Below, in pieces: positions 50,537-58,711 of a DNA stretch of 64,000 nt (positions are counted from its first letter, which is position 1; each line of letters begins with the position of its first letter). The notes below the pieces were generated by a model. The model searched no databases and had not been told where the DNA came from. It saw only the letters and a list, made by a program, of their open reading frames with translations. This DNA comes from Pseudomonadota bacterium (lineage in GTDB: Bacteria > Pseudomonadota > Gammaproteobacteria > Burkholderiales > Burkholderiaceae_C): positions 62,001-126,000 of the forward strand of contig JAEZWW010000026.1 of assembly GCA_023442945.1 (NCBI GenBank). Direction: 5' to 3'. The position numbers were made by a program, and so were the translations under genes.

Positions 50537-52050
50537 CGGGGGGTACCTCCTGCAGGGTGCCAGACGAAGTCGTAATGCGCGGGTGGCGTGCCGGCGCGCA
50601 CCATGCGGAAGGGCAGGACGATGTTTCGGCGCGTCTGCGGGCCGATCTGGGCCTGCGCCTGGGCCCACCAGTTGGGCTCCAGCCGGTCGGCGCGTGACAC
50701 CAGCAACCAGCCTTGGCCTGCGGCCTGGGCGCGCGCCACCTGGTCGGCCACGCAGCGGGCGACGTCGGCCTCGTCGGCGTTGCAGGCGGCCACGCGGGCT
50801 TGCGGGAAGCGGGTGCGCAACAGGCCGCCGATCATGTGGTCGGCCGCGATGATGGGGCTGCGGCCGTCGTAGCCCTGGGCTTGCAGCTGTTCGCCCAGCG
50901 CGCGGGCAGGGTGGTTCAACTCGTCCGTGTCACCGCGCGCGCCGCTGAACCAGGGCCGCAGGCCGGCGGCCACCAGCAGGATGAGGGCGACGGCCACCAC
51001 GGCGCCGGTGTAGCGCCCGGCGCGCGGGTGTTGCTGCAGCTCTGGCCGGGCCGCAAAGGCGGCCAGCGGCACGGCGCACAGCAGCGGCAGCACCCAACGC
51101 CCCTTGAAGTTGGACACACCCGCCACCAGCACCATGCCCAGCAGCGCCAGCAGCATCAGCGCCAGGTAACGCCACAGCAGGCGCTGCGCCCACGGCACCG
51201 CGGGATGCACCGGCTTTTTCCACCAGGCGCTGCGAAAGGCCCACAGCGCCAGCAGCGCGAACAGCGCCAGCATGCCGGCCACACCGTCGACCAGGCTGAG
51301 CAGGCCCTTGAGCAGACCGCGCTCGGGCTGGATCTGCATCTTGTGCAGCGTGCCGGCCGTCGCCTCGTTCAGGTGCGACAGCAGCCAGACCGCGTGCGGC
51401 GCCACCACCAGCACACCCACCAGCGGTGCCAGCCACCAGCCGCGCGAAAACAAGGCGCGCCGCCCTTCCGGCAGCGAGAGCGCCGCCACCAGCATGACGC
51501 CCATCACCAGCACGTAGCTGTACTTGGCCAGCACGCCGATGGCACAGACCAGGCCCAGCCACGCAAAGTCCTGCGGCCGCGGCCGCTTAACGATGCGAAA
51601 CAGCAGCCACCAGGCGCCGCAGGTCATGGCGGTGACCAGAATGGTGTGGGTCTGGTCGCGCACCGAAAACCAGCCCAGCGGCGGCAGCAGCAGCATGCTG
51701 GCCGAAGCCCACCAGGCGCCGCGCGGGCCCAGCAGCTCGCGCCCGGCCAGGTACATCAGCACGTAGGTCAGCGCCAGCAGCCCGTGTTTCAGCAGCGACA
51801 GCGACAGCACGCTGGGGCCAAAGACCTGGTTCATGCCCCATTGCAGCCAGGTGTACAGCGGCGGTTGCGCGCCGTAGCCCCAGGCCAGTTGCTGACTCCA
51901 GAGGATCTGCTCGGCCTCGTCCCACTTCAGGGCGGGCGAAATCGCCACGCGCACGGCCACGTGCGCTGCGCACAGGGCGAGCAGCCAGAACAGCGGGTGG
52001 GCCACGGGGGCGCGCAGCGTGGGCGCGGACAGCGCGTCGGCGGAATTCAT
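50533..52050 (-). CDS. GT39 (ArnT/PMT-type) membrane glycosyltransferase
   Basis: A 505-aa polytopic glycosyltransferase of family 39. The catalytic Asp-Glu pair characteristic of ArnT/PMT enzymes lies in the first periplasmic loop (LKWDEAEQILWSQQLAWGYG). About 10-12 hydrophobic segments follow and a soluble C-terminal domain ends the protein (DRLEPNWWAQAQAQIGPQTR). Such enzymes transfer a sugar from polyprenyl phosphate onto lipid A, LPS core or proteins. ATG 52050 leaves 103 bp before the divergent GT2 gene. It overlaps the epimerase start (ATGA), so ugd-epimerase-GT39 form one operon. Confidence 0.88.
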   Translation of the reverse strand: MNSADALSAPTLRAPVAHPLFWLLALCAAHVAVRVAISPALKWDEAEQILWSQQLAWGYGAQPPLYTWLQWGMNQVFGPSVLSLSLLKHGLLALTYVLMYLAGRELLGPRGAWWASASMLLLPPLGWFSVRDQTHTILVTAMTCGAWWLLFRIVKRPRPQDFAWLGLVCAIGVLAKYSYVLVMGVMLVAALSLPEGRRALFSRGWWLAPLVGVLVVAPHAVWLLSHLNEATAGTLHKMQIQPERGLLKGLLSLVDGVAGMLALFALLALWAFRSAWWKKPVHPAVPWAQRLLWRYLALMLLALLGMVLVAGVSNFKGRWVLPLLCAVPLAAFAARPELQQHPRAGRYTGAVVAVALILLVAAGLRPWFSGARGDTDELNHPARALGEQLQAQGYDGRSPIIAADHMIGGLLRTRFPQARVAACNADEADVARCVADQVARAQAAGQGWLLVSRADRLEPNWWAQAQAQIGPQTRRNIVLPFRMVRAGTPPAHYDFVWHPAGGTPR

Positions 52051-52153
52051 GCAGGGTGAAAGCGAACGGCCGACGCCGGTTGGCCCGCGCGGGATGCGGA
52101 AAAACCGTGCAAGGCACAATCGGCCCATTATCCCGCCTGTGCCCGCCCCCTTC

Positions 52154-53197
52154 ATGACCGCTGAACGCACCGCGGCGCCCGATGTCTCCATCGTGGTCCC
52201 GATCTACAACGAGGTCGACAACCTGCCCGAGCTGGTGCGGCGCATCGGCGCAGCCATGGCGCAGCAGCCCCTCAGCTTCGAATTGCTCGCAGTGGACGAC
52301 GGCTCCACCGACGGCAGCCGAGCCAAGCTGCGCGAGCTGGCGGCCGCCGCGCCCTGGCTGCGCCCGGTGTTTTTGGCGCGCAACTACGGCCAGTCCAGCG
52401 CGCTGCAGGCCGGTTTTGACCGCGTGCGCGGCCGCTACGTCGTCACGCTGGACGCCGACCTGCAGAACGAGCCGGACGACATCCCCCTGCTGCTGAACCG
52501 CCTGGAGACCGACCCCGACGTCGACATGGTCAGCGGCTGGCGCAAGGACCGCCAGGACGCCGAGCTGTCGCGCAAGCTGCCCTCGCGCATCGCCAACCGG
52601 CTGATCTCCAGCGCCACCGGCGTGCATTTGCACGACTACGGCTGCGCGCTCAAGGCCTACCGCCGTCCCATCATCGACCGCATCCGCCTGTACGGCGAGC
52701 TGCACCGCTTCATCCCCTCGCTGGCCAAGGACGCCGGCGCGCGAATCACTGAAGTGCCAGTGCGCCACCACGCGCGCACCGCCGGTGTGTCCAAGTACGG
52801 CATCGACCGCACCTTCCGGGTCATTCTGGACCTGATCCTGATGGTGTTTTTGATGCGCTACCGCCAGCGCCCGCTGCACGCCTTTGGCGGCCTGGGCCTG
52901 TGGCTGATGACGCCGGGCATGCTGATCCTGCTGTACCTGCTGGGCGTCAAGCTGTTCGGCCACGACATCGGCGGGCGGCCGCTGCTGTTGGTGGGCGTGA
53001 TGCTGGTGTTGATGGGCGTGCAGATGATCGTGGCCGGGTTGATCGGCGAATTGCTGACCCGCGTGTACTACGAAGCCGGCGGCGCGCCGCAGTTCCATGC
53101 GCAGGAGTACCGGGTGGACGAAGAGGCGGTTTTGGAGTCAAATCGCCCTTCAGTCCTACGGCCATCTGCGCAACCAGCTACTGAAAATATAGCGTGA
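52154..53197 (+). CDS. Polyprenyl-phosphate glycosyltransferase, GT2 (GtrB/ArnC/RgtE type)
   Basis: A 347-aa enzyme that loads a sugar from a nucleotide donor onto undecaprenyl or dodecaprenyl phosphate at the inner membrane. GT2 motifs: IVVPIYNEVDNLPELV, AVDDGSTDGSRAKL, the DxD-type LDADLQNEPDDIP and GLIGELLTRVYYEAGGAPQF. Two C-terminal transmembrane helices lie near residues 230-285. The last about 20 residues (LESNRPSVLRPSAQPATENI) are encoded by a dispersed repeat. ATG 52154 starts MTAERTAAPDVSIVVPIYNE. The donor is probably made by the ugd/epimerase genes. Confidence 0.9.
   Translation: MTAERTAAPDVSIVVPIYNEVDNLPELVRRIGAAMAQQPLSFELLAVDDGSTDGSRAKLRELAAAAPWLRPVFLARNYGQSSALQAGFDRVRGRYVVTLDADLQNEPDDIPLLLNRLETDPDVDMVSGWRKDRQDAELSRKLPSRIANRLISSATGVHLHDYGCALKAYRRPIIDRIRLYGELHRFIPSLAKDAGARITEVPVRHHARTAGVSKYGIDRTFRVILDLILMVFLMRYRQRPLHAFGGLGLWLMTPGMLILLYLLGVKLFGHDIGGRPLLLVGVMLVLMGVQMIVAGLIGELLTRVYYEAGGAPQFHAQEYRVDEEAVLESNRPSVLRPSAQPATENIA
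53136..53193 (+). repeat. Dispersed repeat copy encoding the GT2 C-terminus
   Basis: The core reads AAATCGCCCTTCAGTCCTAC, GGCCATCTGCGCAACCAGC and TACTGAAAATATAGCG. It ends on the GTGA overlap that starts the next gene, so it provides both the last codons of the GT2 and the sequence just before the flippase-like start. Confidence 0.8.
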
Positions 53198-54123
53198 AGC
53201 GCTCGCACAAGGCGCTGCTGCGCGGCCTGATCGGGCTGGCGCTGCTGGGCGCCGTGGTCGCGTTGGCCAACCCGGCGCGCGTGTGGGCACAGCTGCGCCA
53301 GGCAGACCCGGTGTGGCTGGTCGCGGGCTTGCTGGCCGCCATCGCTTCCAACGTCGTGTCGGCCCTGCGCTGGCGGGCGCTGGCGCGCTGGCTGGGCGCC
53401 GACATGGCGGCGCGCGATGCGGGGCGCTGGTACTTCCAGGCCATTGGCCTCAACGCGCTGCTGCCTGGCGCCGTGGTCGGCGGTGACGTGTACCGCGCCG
53501 TGGTGCTGAAACGCGCCGGGCAGGACACGCTGGCGTCCACCTGGTCCGTCGTGCTCGACCGCGTCAGCGGGCTGTGGATGCTGTGCGCCATCGGCGGCCT
53601 GGGTGCCGCGGCGTGCGCGCCGCAACTGGCGCCGGTATTGCGCCTGCCGCATGGTGCCTTCATCGCCTTGATGCTCGTCGGCACCGCGCTGTGGCTGGCT
53701 TTGCCGCTGGCGCTGCCATGGCTGCTGCACCGCGGCGGCCTGCGCTGGCTGGCGCCGTTGAAGGCCGCGATCGAGCGGCCGGACTTCTTGCGCCAACTCG
53801 GCTGGCAGGCGCTGGCCTCGGCCGCCGTGCAGGTGCTGTCCGCCGCCGCCCTGGCCGCTGGCGGTCTGGCGCTGGGCGTGCACATCCCGCTGGCCGCCTG
53901 GGCTTTTGCCATCGCCCCGGTCTTTTTGATGGCCGCGCTGCCCGCCAGCGTGGGCGGCTGGGGCACGCGCGAAGCCGCCGCCGTCGCCGCGCTGGCACCC
54001 TTTGGTGTGCCGGCCGCCGCGGCCGTGGGCACAGGCGTCATCTACGGCCTGTACCAGCTGGCGCAGGGCGCTTTAGGGGCGCTGGCCTTCGGCCTGCCCG
54101 GGCAGCGCGACCGGCAGGCCTGA
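53194..54123 (+). CDS. Flippase-like membrane protein (lysylphosphatidylglycerol-synthase TM family)
   Basis: A 309-aa inner-membrane protein with about 8 hydrophobic segments of the LPG_synthase_TM/UPF0104 type: ALLRGLIGLALLGAVVALAN, ALRWRALARWLGADMAARDA, YFQAIGLNALLPGAVVGGDV, VLDRVSGLWMLCAIGGLG, and LPASVGGWGTREAAAVAALA near the C-terminus. The family includes proteins proposed to flip lipid-linked sugars. The start is GTG at 53194, overlapping the GT2 stop (GTGA), so it is translationally coupled and probably works on the GT2 product. Confidence 0.85.
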   Translation: MKRSHKALLRGLIGLALLGAVVALANPARVWAQLRQADPVWLVAGLLAAIASNVVSALRWRALARWLGADMAARDAGRWYFQAIGLNALLPGAVVGGDVYRAVVLKRAGQDTLASTWSVVLDRVSGLWMLCAIGGLGAAACAPQLAPVLRLPHGAFIALMLVGTALWLALPLALPWLLHRGGLRWLAPLKAAIERPDFLRQLGWQALASAAVQVLSAAALAAGGLALGVHIPLAAWAFAIAPVFLMAALPASVGGWGTREAAAVAALAPFGVPAAAAVGTGVIYGLYQLAQGALGALAFGLPGQRDRQA

Positions 54124-54246
54124 CGGGCCTGCCTCCGCGCAGGGGCAAACCGGACCCTGGCAGCGGTGCTGGCACTTCGTCCGCAGTGGCCCCGGCGCCG
54201 CGCCCCGCTGGCATCATGCGGTACCGCCCCTGACGGAGTTGCCTCT

Positions 54247-54576
54247 ATGAACCCGATCGTCGAACGCCTGGAAGCCCTGCTGGCCGCAGGCAAGGAAACG
54301 GCCCTGCTGCGCTGTACGCTGGGCCAGTCCGCGCTGGACGCCGGTGACGGCGCCAAGGCGTGCGAGCACCTGCAGCGCGCGGTGGCGCTGGACCCGCACT
54401 ATTCGGTCGCCTGGAAGCTGCTGGGCAAAGCCCACCTGGCCCAAGGCGACACCGCCGCCGCCCGCGAAGCCTGGAACCAGGGCATCGCCAGCGCCGAAGC
54501 GAAGGGCGACGCGCAGGTAGGGAAGGAGCTGCGGGTGTTTTTGAAGCGGCTGGATAAGCAGGAAGGTGGTGGTTGA
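54247..54576 (+). CDS. Small tetratricopeptide-repeat protein
   Basis: A 109-aa soluble protein consisting mainly of two TPR-like helix pairs (LRCTLGQSALDAGDGAKACE HLQRAVALDP, then WKLLGKAHLAQGDTAAAREA). It probably mediates protein contacts. No catalytic domain is present. It stands alone, 123 bp after the flippase-like gene, in a gap where I see no promoter or terminator. ATG 54247 is the natural start. Confidence 0.8.
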   Translation: MNPIVERLEALLAAGKETALLRCTLGQSALDAGDGAKACEHLQRAVALDPHYSVAWKLLGKAHLAQGDTAAAREAWNQGIASAEAKGDAQVGKELRVFLKRLDKQEGGG

Positions 54577-54691
54577 GTGCATAAAGTACCGAATCCAATA
54601 AGCGGCCCCGGCTTACTTGTCGGTCATATCAGAGAGGCCGAGGCTGACGCGCGAGCCAGCGCACTGACCGTGGCAAACCGAGAGATTGGTA

Positions 54692-55414
54692 GTGGTTGAC
54701 AAGACCTCTTTAACCGGAAAGGCGGTTCAGTTTTTCTTGGCCGACTGCGTAAAAGACTACCTAGGCGCGCGAACGCTATTGAATGCTGGATTGCTTCAAC
54801 AGGGTGCAATCTTGGGCAGCACAGCAATCGAGAAGGCTTGCAAGGCGATATTGGCATTTCACGGTAATGAGAGCCGAGGCCATCTTCAAAAATCTCATTG
54901 GAATGCTGCAAAGAATTTCGATCCGGTCAATTGGAGTAAGCTGAGAATTGATTTTTTCGAATTGAATAGAAAGGTTTACAAACTTCGATACACCGATGAA
55001 TTGCCAGAAAACTTCAATATCGTAATTGCTCAGAGAGAGTACCTCGCTGAACTGGATTGCTCAGTGTTTTTGCTAATACAAGGCTTTAGTTTTTTGGTTC
55101 AGCCGGGTGGCAGGGAGACCGGAGGGCCGCTTGCGATCCATCTGGACAACAAGGACGCACGGCTATTTCAATCCAACTATTTATTGAATGGATTGGAGAA
55201 ATCCCAATTCATCGGGTCAGCGACGCAGAAGATCTATGAGATGCGTGTTGTAGGGTCTTGGCCAGCGGAACGGGAGTATTTTTCTAGTCAGCCCGCCAAA
55301 GACAAATCATTTATGCGGGACGGCGCACTCGTCGAGAAAAATTCAAACAAAATAACCTTTCATCTGAGTCACTACCCGGACAGGCCACGCGGCGGGCATC
55401 CGTCGGCTCTATAG
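54692..55414 (+). CDS. AT-rich orphan protein, possibly HEPN-like
   Basis: A 240-aa soluble protein whose DNA is visibly richer in A and T than its neighbours (for example the stretch 54900-55090), a sign of recent transfer. The N-terminal segment DYLGARTLLNAGLLQQGAIL, GSTAIEKACKAILAF resembles HEPN helices, in which an alpha-helical pair precedes an EKxxKA motif, but the RxxxxH catalytic motif is not obvious. The rest is unrecognised. Start options are GTG 54692 or TTG 54686. It could be half of a HEPN/MNT-type or defence module, but no partner is adjacent. Confidence 0.65.
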   Translation: MVDKTSLTGKAVQFFLADCVKDYLGARTLLNAGLLQQGAILGSTAIEKACKAILAFHGNESRGHLQKSHWNAAKNFDPVNWSKLRIDFFELNRKVYKLRYTDELPENFNIVIAQREYLAELDCSVFLLIQGFSFLVQPGGRETGGPLAIHLDNKDARLFQSNYLLNGLEKSQFIGSATQKIYEMRVVGSWPAEREYFSSQPAKDKSFMRDGALVEKNSNKITFHLSHYPDRPRGGHPSAL

Positions 55415-55424
55415 ATAAGCGCTC

Positions 55425-55772
55425 ATGACTGCTGACCTCCTGCGCACCCTAGCCCTCTTCATCGCCACCGCCCTGGCCGAGATCGTTGGCTGCTACCTGC
55501 CTTATCTGTGGCTGCGCGAAGGCAAGTCAGCCTGGCTGCTGTTGCCGGCCGCGGCCAGCCTGGCGCTGTTCGCGTGGCTGCTGACGCTGCACCCGCAGGC
55601 GGCGGGGCGCGTGTACGCGGCGTACGGTGGGGTGTACGTGGGTGTGGCGCTGGCCTGGCTGTGGTGGGTGGACGGCGTGCGGCCGACGCCAACCGACTGG
55701 CTGGGCGTGGGCTTGTGCCTGGCGGGCATGGCCGTCATCATGTTTGGCTCGCGCGCCACGGCCAACCCATGA
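55425..55772 (+). CDS. YnfA-family small membrane protein
   Basis: A 115-aa inner-membrane protein with four hydrophobic segments. It matches the UPF0060/YnfA family: LALFIATALAEIVGCYLPYL, WLLLPAAASLALFAWLLTLH, YAAYGGVYVGVALAWLWWVD and GVGLCLAGMAVIMFGSR. The family is related to small multidrug-resistance proteins, but its function is not settled. It follows the AT-rich gene by 10 bp and precedes the PH-domain gene. Confidence 0.93.
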   Translation: MTADLLRTLALFIATALAEIVGCYLPYLWLREGKSAWLLLPAAASLALFAWLLTLHPQAAGRVYAAYGGVYVGVALAWLWWVDGVRPTPTDWLGVGLCLAGMAVIMFGSRATANP

Positions 55773-55802
55773 CCGGCGCGCGGCCGTTGCAGGAGCTTAG
55801 CC

Positions 55803-56219
55803 ATGCCGCCGTCATCCACCTTTCCCTCCCAGCGCGACCCTTGGTTGGTCGCCTTGTTGGTGGGCGCGCTGGCGCTGATCGGCGTGTCGCTGGTCTTCGC
55901 TTGGGCGCAAGGGCGGCCCGGCGCGCTGGGCGCCACGCTCGTAGGGCTGCTGGGCGTCGCGCTGCCGCTGTGGGTGCTGTGCGGCACCGATTACCGCGTG
56001 CACGCTGGCGAGCTGCACGTGCGCAGCGGGCCATTCCGCTGGCGCGTGCCGGTGGTGCAGATCCGCGCGGTGGAGCCCACGCGCAGCCCGCTGTCCAGCC
56101 CGGCGCTGTCGCTCAACCGCCTGCGCGTCCGCTACGGCAACGGCAAAGCGGTGCTGGTGTCGCCGGCCGACCGCGAAGGGTTTTTCGAGGCGCTGCGGGC
56201 GCATGGCGCGTCGGTGTAG
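55803..56219 (+). CDS. PH-domain membrane protein
   Basis: A 138-aa protein with two N-terminal hydrophobic segments (LVALLVGALALIGVSLVFAW and GATLVGLLGVALPLWVLCG) followed by a small bacterial PH-like domain (YRVHAGELHVRSGPFRWRVP, LNRLRVRYGNGKAVLVSPAD, REGFFEALRAHG). Bacterial PH proteins of this size have no settled role. It is 30 bp after ynfA and probably shares its transcript. Confidence 0.8.
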   Translation: MPPSSTFPSQRDPWLVALLVGALALIGVSLVFAWAQGRPGALGATLVGLLGVALPLWVLCGTDYRVHAGELHVRSGPFRWRVPVVQIRAVEPTRSPLSSPALSLNRLRVRYGNGKAVLVSPADREGFFEALRAHGASV

Positions 56220-56278
56220 CGTGGCGGGCAGGCCTTCGCGGCCATCTCAGTGCGCGCGGCGGCGCACGGCATTTCAGC

Positions 56279-56749
56279 TCAAGGCAAGCACGAGCGATCC
56301 AGACACGGCAACACGCCGAGCTGCTGGCTGGTGTAAGGCCCCTTGTAGAGCAGCCACTGACGCCCCTTGCCTTTGGGCATCACCGCCAGCCCGGAATGGG
56401 CAGCGGTGTGCTGCTCCACCCACTTGCCGGGGTAGCCGGCCATGTCGCCGGACTGCGTTTTGGCCACGGTCGCCATCATCTGCTGCGCCTGCTCGTCGCT
56501 GTCGAGCAGCCACAGCCAGGCGTTCTTTTCGGTGCCGTGCAGCTGGCGCGCCAGGGCGGTCAGCTGAGCGTCGCTCAACCCCGCAGGCACCACGTAGTAC
56601 TTGCGCCGAAACCCGCGCTGGTCGGTGAATTCGCCAATCGCCTTGGCCGTCGGGCCGGCCTGTACAGTGGGTGTGGTCTGGGCATGGGCGGGCTGCAAAA
56701 GGGCGCTGCCGGCCAGGACGCTGGCCGACAGCCAAAGATGAACGCGCAT
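56279..56749 (-). CDS. Secreted hypothetical protein
   Basis: A 156-aa protein with a signal peptide (MRVHLWLSASVLAGSALLQP, cleavage after AHA) and an unrecognised mature domain containing FTDQRGFRRKYYVVPAGLSD, LHGTEKNAWLWLLDSDEQAQ and KGRQWLLYKGPYTSQQLG, ending in a Cys-containing tail (VLPCLDRSCLP) that could form a disulfide. It is convergent with the PH-domain gene and divergent from the YidD-like gene. Confidence 0.7.
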   Translation of the reverse strand: MRVHLWLSASVLAGSALLQPAHAQTTPTVQAGPTAKAIGEFTDQRGFRRKYYVVPAGLSDAQLTALARQLHGTEKNAWLWLLDSDEQAQQMMATVAKTQSGDMAGYPGKWVEQHTAAHSGLAVMPKGKGRQWLLYKGPYTSQQLGVLPCLDRSCLP

Positions 56750-56898
56750 AAAACTCCCTGCGGGTGAAAACAGCAACGACTATAGGCGGCGCGCGTCGAC
56801 GGCTTGCCCGCGCGCCGCCGTTGGCCTTGGAAATTTGCCCGCAGCAGCCAAACGCTCAGCCGCTATGCTTGGCCACCATCGACTACCTTGGAGGATCG

Positions 56899-57384
56899 AT
56901 GCGCCAGTCCTCAAACATGCCGTTGCTCAGCGGCCAGCAGAACCTGGTGGCGACGCCTGCGCAGGTGTGGCGTCGCCCGCCGATCGGCGCTGGAGCGGCG
57001 GTGGCTGCCATCGGCGCCTATCAGCGCTACGTGTCGCCGCACAAGGGCTATTGCTGCGCCTGGGGCGTGCATACCGGCAAAACCACCTGCTCGGCCTGGG
57101 GCCGGCGGGTGATGGGGCGCTATGGCTTGGTGCGGGGTTGGGCGTTGCTGATGCGGCAGTTTCGGCGTTGCCACCAAGCTGCGGTGGTGCTGCGGGCCCA
57201 GTCGCTGGTCATGGCCGACATGCCGCCAGCTCCGTTGGGCGAGGGCAAGCAAGTGGATGCGCCCCATGTTCCGGCAAGCAACGAGCCACGCCCGCCGCGA
57301 TCCAAGCGGGAAAACGCCTGGTTCTGCCCGTGGTTGGCAACAGAATCGGCGGCGTGGTGCTGCATTTTTGGGGCGTTATCCTGA
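56899..57384 (+). CDS. YidD-like protein with divergent motif
   Basis: A 161-aa protein. Residues about 38-100 match the YidD (membrane-insertion efficiency factor) domain: IGAYQRYVSPHKGYCC, TTCSAWGRRVMGRYGLVRGW and LMRQFRRCHQAA, but the usual CRFxPTCSxY is altered to CCAWGVHTGKTTCS. The C-terminal 60 residues are low-complexity (Pro, Arg, Trp) and look unrelated to the family. The start is ATG 56899 with GGAGG 5 bases upstream. It probably acts at the inner membrane; the true rnpA/yidC-linked yidD is not in this window. Confidence 0.72.
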   Translation: MRQSSNMPLLSGQQNLVATPAQVWRRPPIGAGAAVAAIGAYQRYVSPHKGYCCAWGVHTGKTTCSAWGRRVMGRYGLVRGWALLMRQFRRCHQAAVVLRAQSLVMADMPPAPLGEGKQVDAPHVPASNEPRPPRSKRENAWFCPWLATESAAWCCIFGALS

Positions 57385-57440
57385 CTGCTGCGTCTACCGC
57401 GCGTGATCCCCGGGTTCATCACCTTTAAGCGACTACCGCC

Positions 57441-57884
57441 ATGCCCATGTTCGTCGACACCTCGCCGCCCGGCCAGTGCATCTTCTGCCGGCTGATCGCG
57501 GGGGAAATCCCGTCCGCTAAGGTCCATGAAGACGCTCTGACCATCGCCTTCATGGACCTGGGCCAGGTCACGCCGGGCCATGTGCTGGTCGCCAGCAAGC
57601 GGCACGCGGCGACGCTGTTTGAGTTGACACCCGAAGAAGCTGGTGCCGTGATGCAGACCGCGCAAAAGGTGGCGCTGGCTGTGCAGGCCGCGTTTGACCC
57701 GCCGGGGCTGACGCTGTTGCAGGCCAACGGCGCCTTAGGCGGGCAGACGGTGGGGCATTTCCACCTGCACGTGGTGCCGCGGCACGAGGGCGACGGCATC
57801 AGCTTCACCTGGCCGCGGCAGGAGCCCGGTCCGGTGGTGCTGAACGGTTACGCCGCCCGTCTGCGCGCGGCGTGGCCGGCATGA
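57441..57884 (+). CDS. HIT-family protein
   Basis: A 147-aa nucleotide-binding hydrolase of the histidine-triad family. The N-terminus CIFCRLIAGEIPSAKVHED and the catalytic triad GQTVGHFHLHVVPRHEGDG are diagnostic. VTPGHVLVASKRHAATLFEL precedes them. Such enzymes hydrolyse nucleoside phosphoramidates or adenylylated substrates. It is 56 bp after the YidD-like gene and is followed by a diverged repeat copy. Confidence 0.93.
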   Translation: MPMFVDTSPPGQCIFCRLIAGEIPSAKVHEDALTIAFMDLGQVTPGHVLVASKRHAATLFELTPEEAGAVMQTAQKVALAVQAAFDPPGLTLLQANGALGGQTVGHFHLHVVPRHEGDGISFTWPRQEPGPVVLNGYAARLRAAWPA

Positions 57885-57934
57885 GGCGCCGACGCGCACC
57901 GTGCATCACCAGGGCGTGTGCGCCTGAGTGCTGC

Positions 57935-57990
57935 GATAAAAATAGCTGACTGCGCAGTCTGGGCGCCGGCAACAGGCCAATTTCCTGAGA
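57935..57990 (-). repeat. Diverged dispersed repeat copy
   Basis: On the minus strand it reads AGGAAATTGGCC, then a less conserved middle, then CAGACTGCGCAGTCAGCTAT and TTTTATCGCAGC. It occupies the convergent gap between the HIT gene and the NTF2-like gene and ends one base from the latter's stop. Confidence 0.65.
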
Positions 57991-57991
57991 T

Positions 57992-58435
57992 TCACGGCGT
58001 GACATCCCGGTAAAAGCAGCGCCCTTGCGGGCCGGACGAAACCGACCACACTTCCGAAATCCTGCCGCGTACGACGCGCAAGGTGTCCGTGCCGCCGCAT
58101 GAGACTCTGCCCGAACCGGCGATTTCAAAGCTCACTTCGTAAGGTTGAGCGATCAAGCCCGTGAAGCTTTGCGCGTCAGCAAAGAGATCGACGACCGCCT
58201 CACCCACTGCAGAAAAGCGGATGTTCCTTCGTTTGTCGTGCCAGTTGCGCACGATGTTGACGAGATCGACCGGGACGATGGCGCGGTCCATGGCTTTCGT
58301 ACCAGGCTGCGCGTAACGCAGGACGAACTGGGGCGCCAGGATGTCGGGCGCCAGATCAAGGTCCAGATTCCAGAACGCTGTCCATCGCAGATAGAGTTCG
58401 CGCCCGAACACATGGGCGGCTTCGGTCGTTGACAT
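57992..58435 (-). CDS. NTF2/SnoaL-like protein
   Basis: A 147-aa small alpha+beta protein resembling the NTF2-like superfamily (ELYLRWTAFWNLDLDLAPDI, VNIVRNWHDKRRNIRFSAVG, YEVSFEIAGSGRVSCGGTDT, GRISEVWSVSSG). Members include ketosteroid isomerase-type enzymes and binding proteins; no specific activity is indicated. ATG 58435 is preferred; GTG 58450 is an alternative. An imperfect stem-loop lies directly upstream. Confidence 0.72.
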   Translation of the reverse strand: MSTTEAAHVFGRELYLRWTAFWNLDLDLAPDILAPQFVLRYAQPGTKAMDRAIVPVDLVNIVRNWHDKRRNIRFSAVGEAVVDLFADAQSFTGLIAQPYEVSFEIAGSGRVSCGGTDTLRVVRGRISEVWSVSSGPQGRCFYRDVTP

Positions 58436-58472
58436 GCATGGCCCTTTCACAAGTCATTGAGAGGGCCCATGC
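58436..58472. promoter_or_regulatory. Imperfect inverted repeat upstream of the NTF2-like gene
   Basis: GCATGGCCCT (58436-58445) pairs with AGGGCCCATGC (58462-58472) with one bulged base and a 16-nt loop. It lies directly before the start codon at 58435, where a bound protein or RNA hairpin would block expression. The next 240 bp, to the hppD stop at 58712, contain no convincing gene. Confidence 0.45.
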
Positions 58473-58711
58473 TAGGCACGGTGCATGTCAGAAACCGTCA
58501 GCAACACGGGCGCTGTGGGCAGCCTGACTACGGCATCGGCCGCGCGACACCCGTGCTGCCGATCTGGCGCTGGTGGGCGGTTCAGCGTGGATGGCCAGAC
58601 GGCGTGCGCCGCCGCGTGCTGGCCCGCCGACCCTTCGCGCCAGCGGCATGGCGCAGATCAAGCCCGTTCAGGGCGCGCAGTTGTCGCCATCGCGCGCCCG
58701 CGCCCGTTCCC

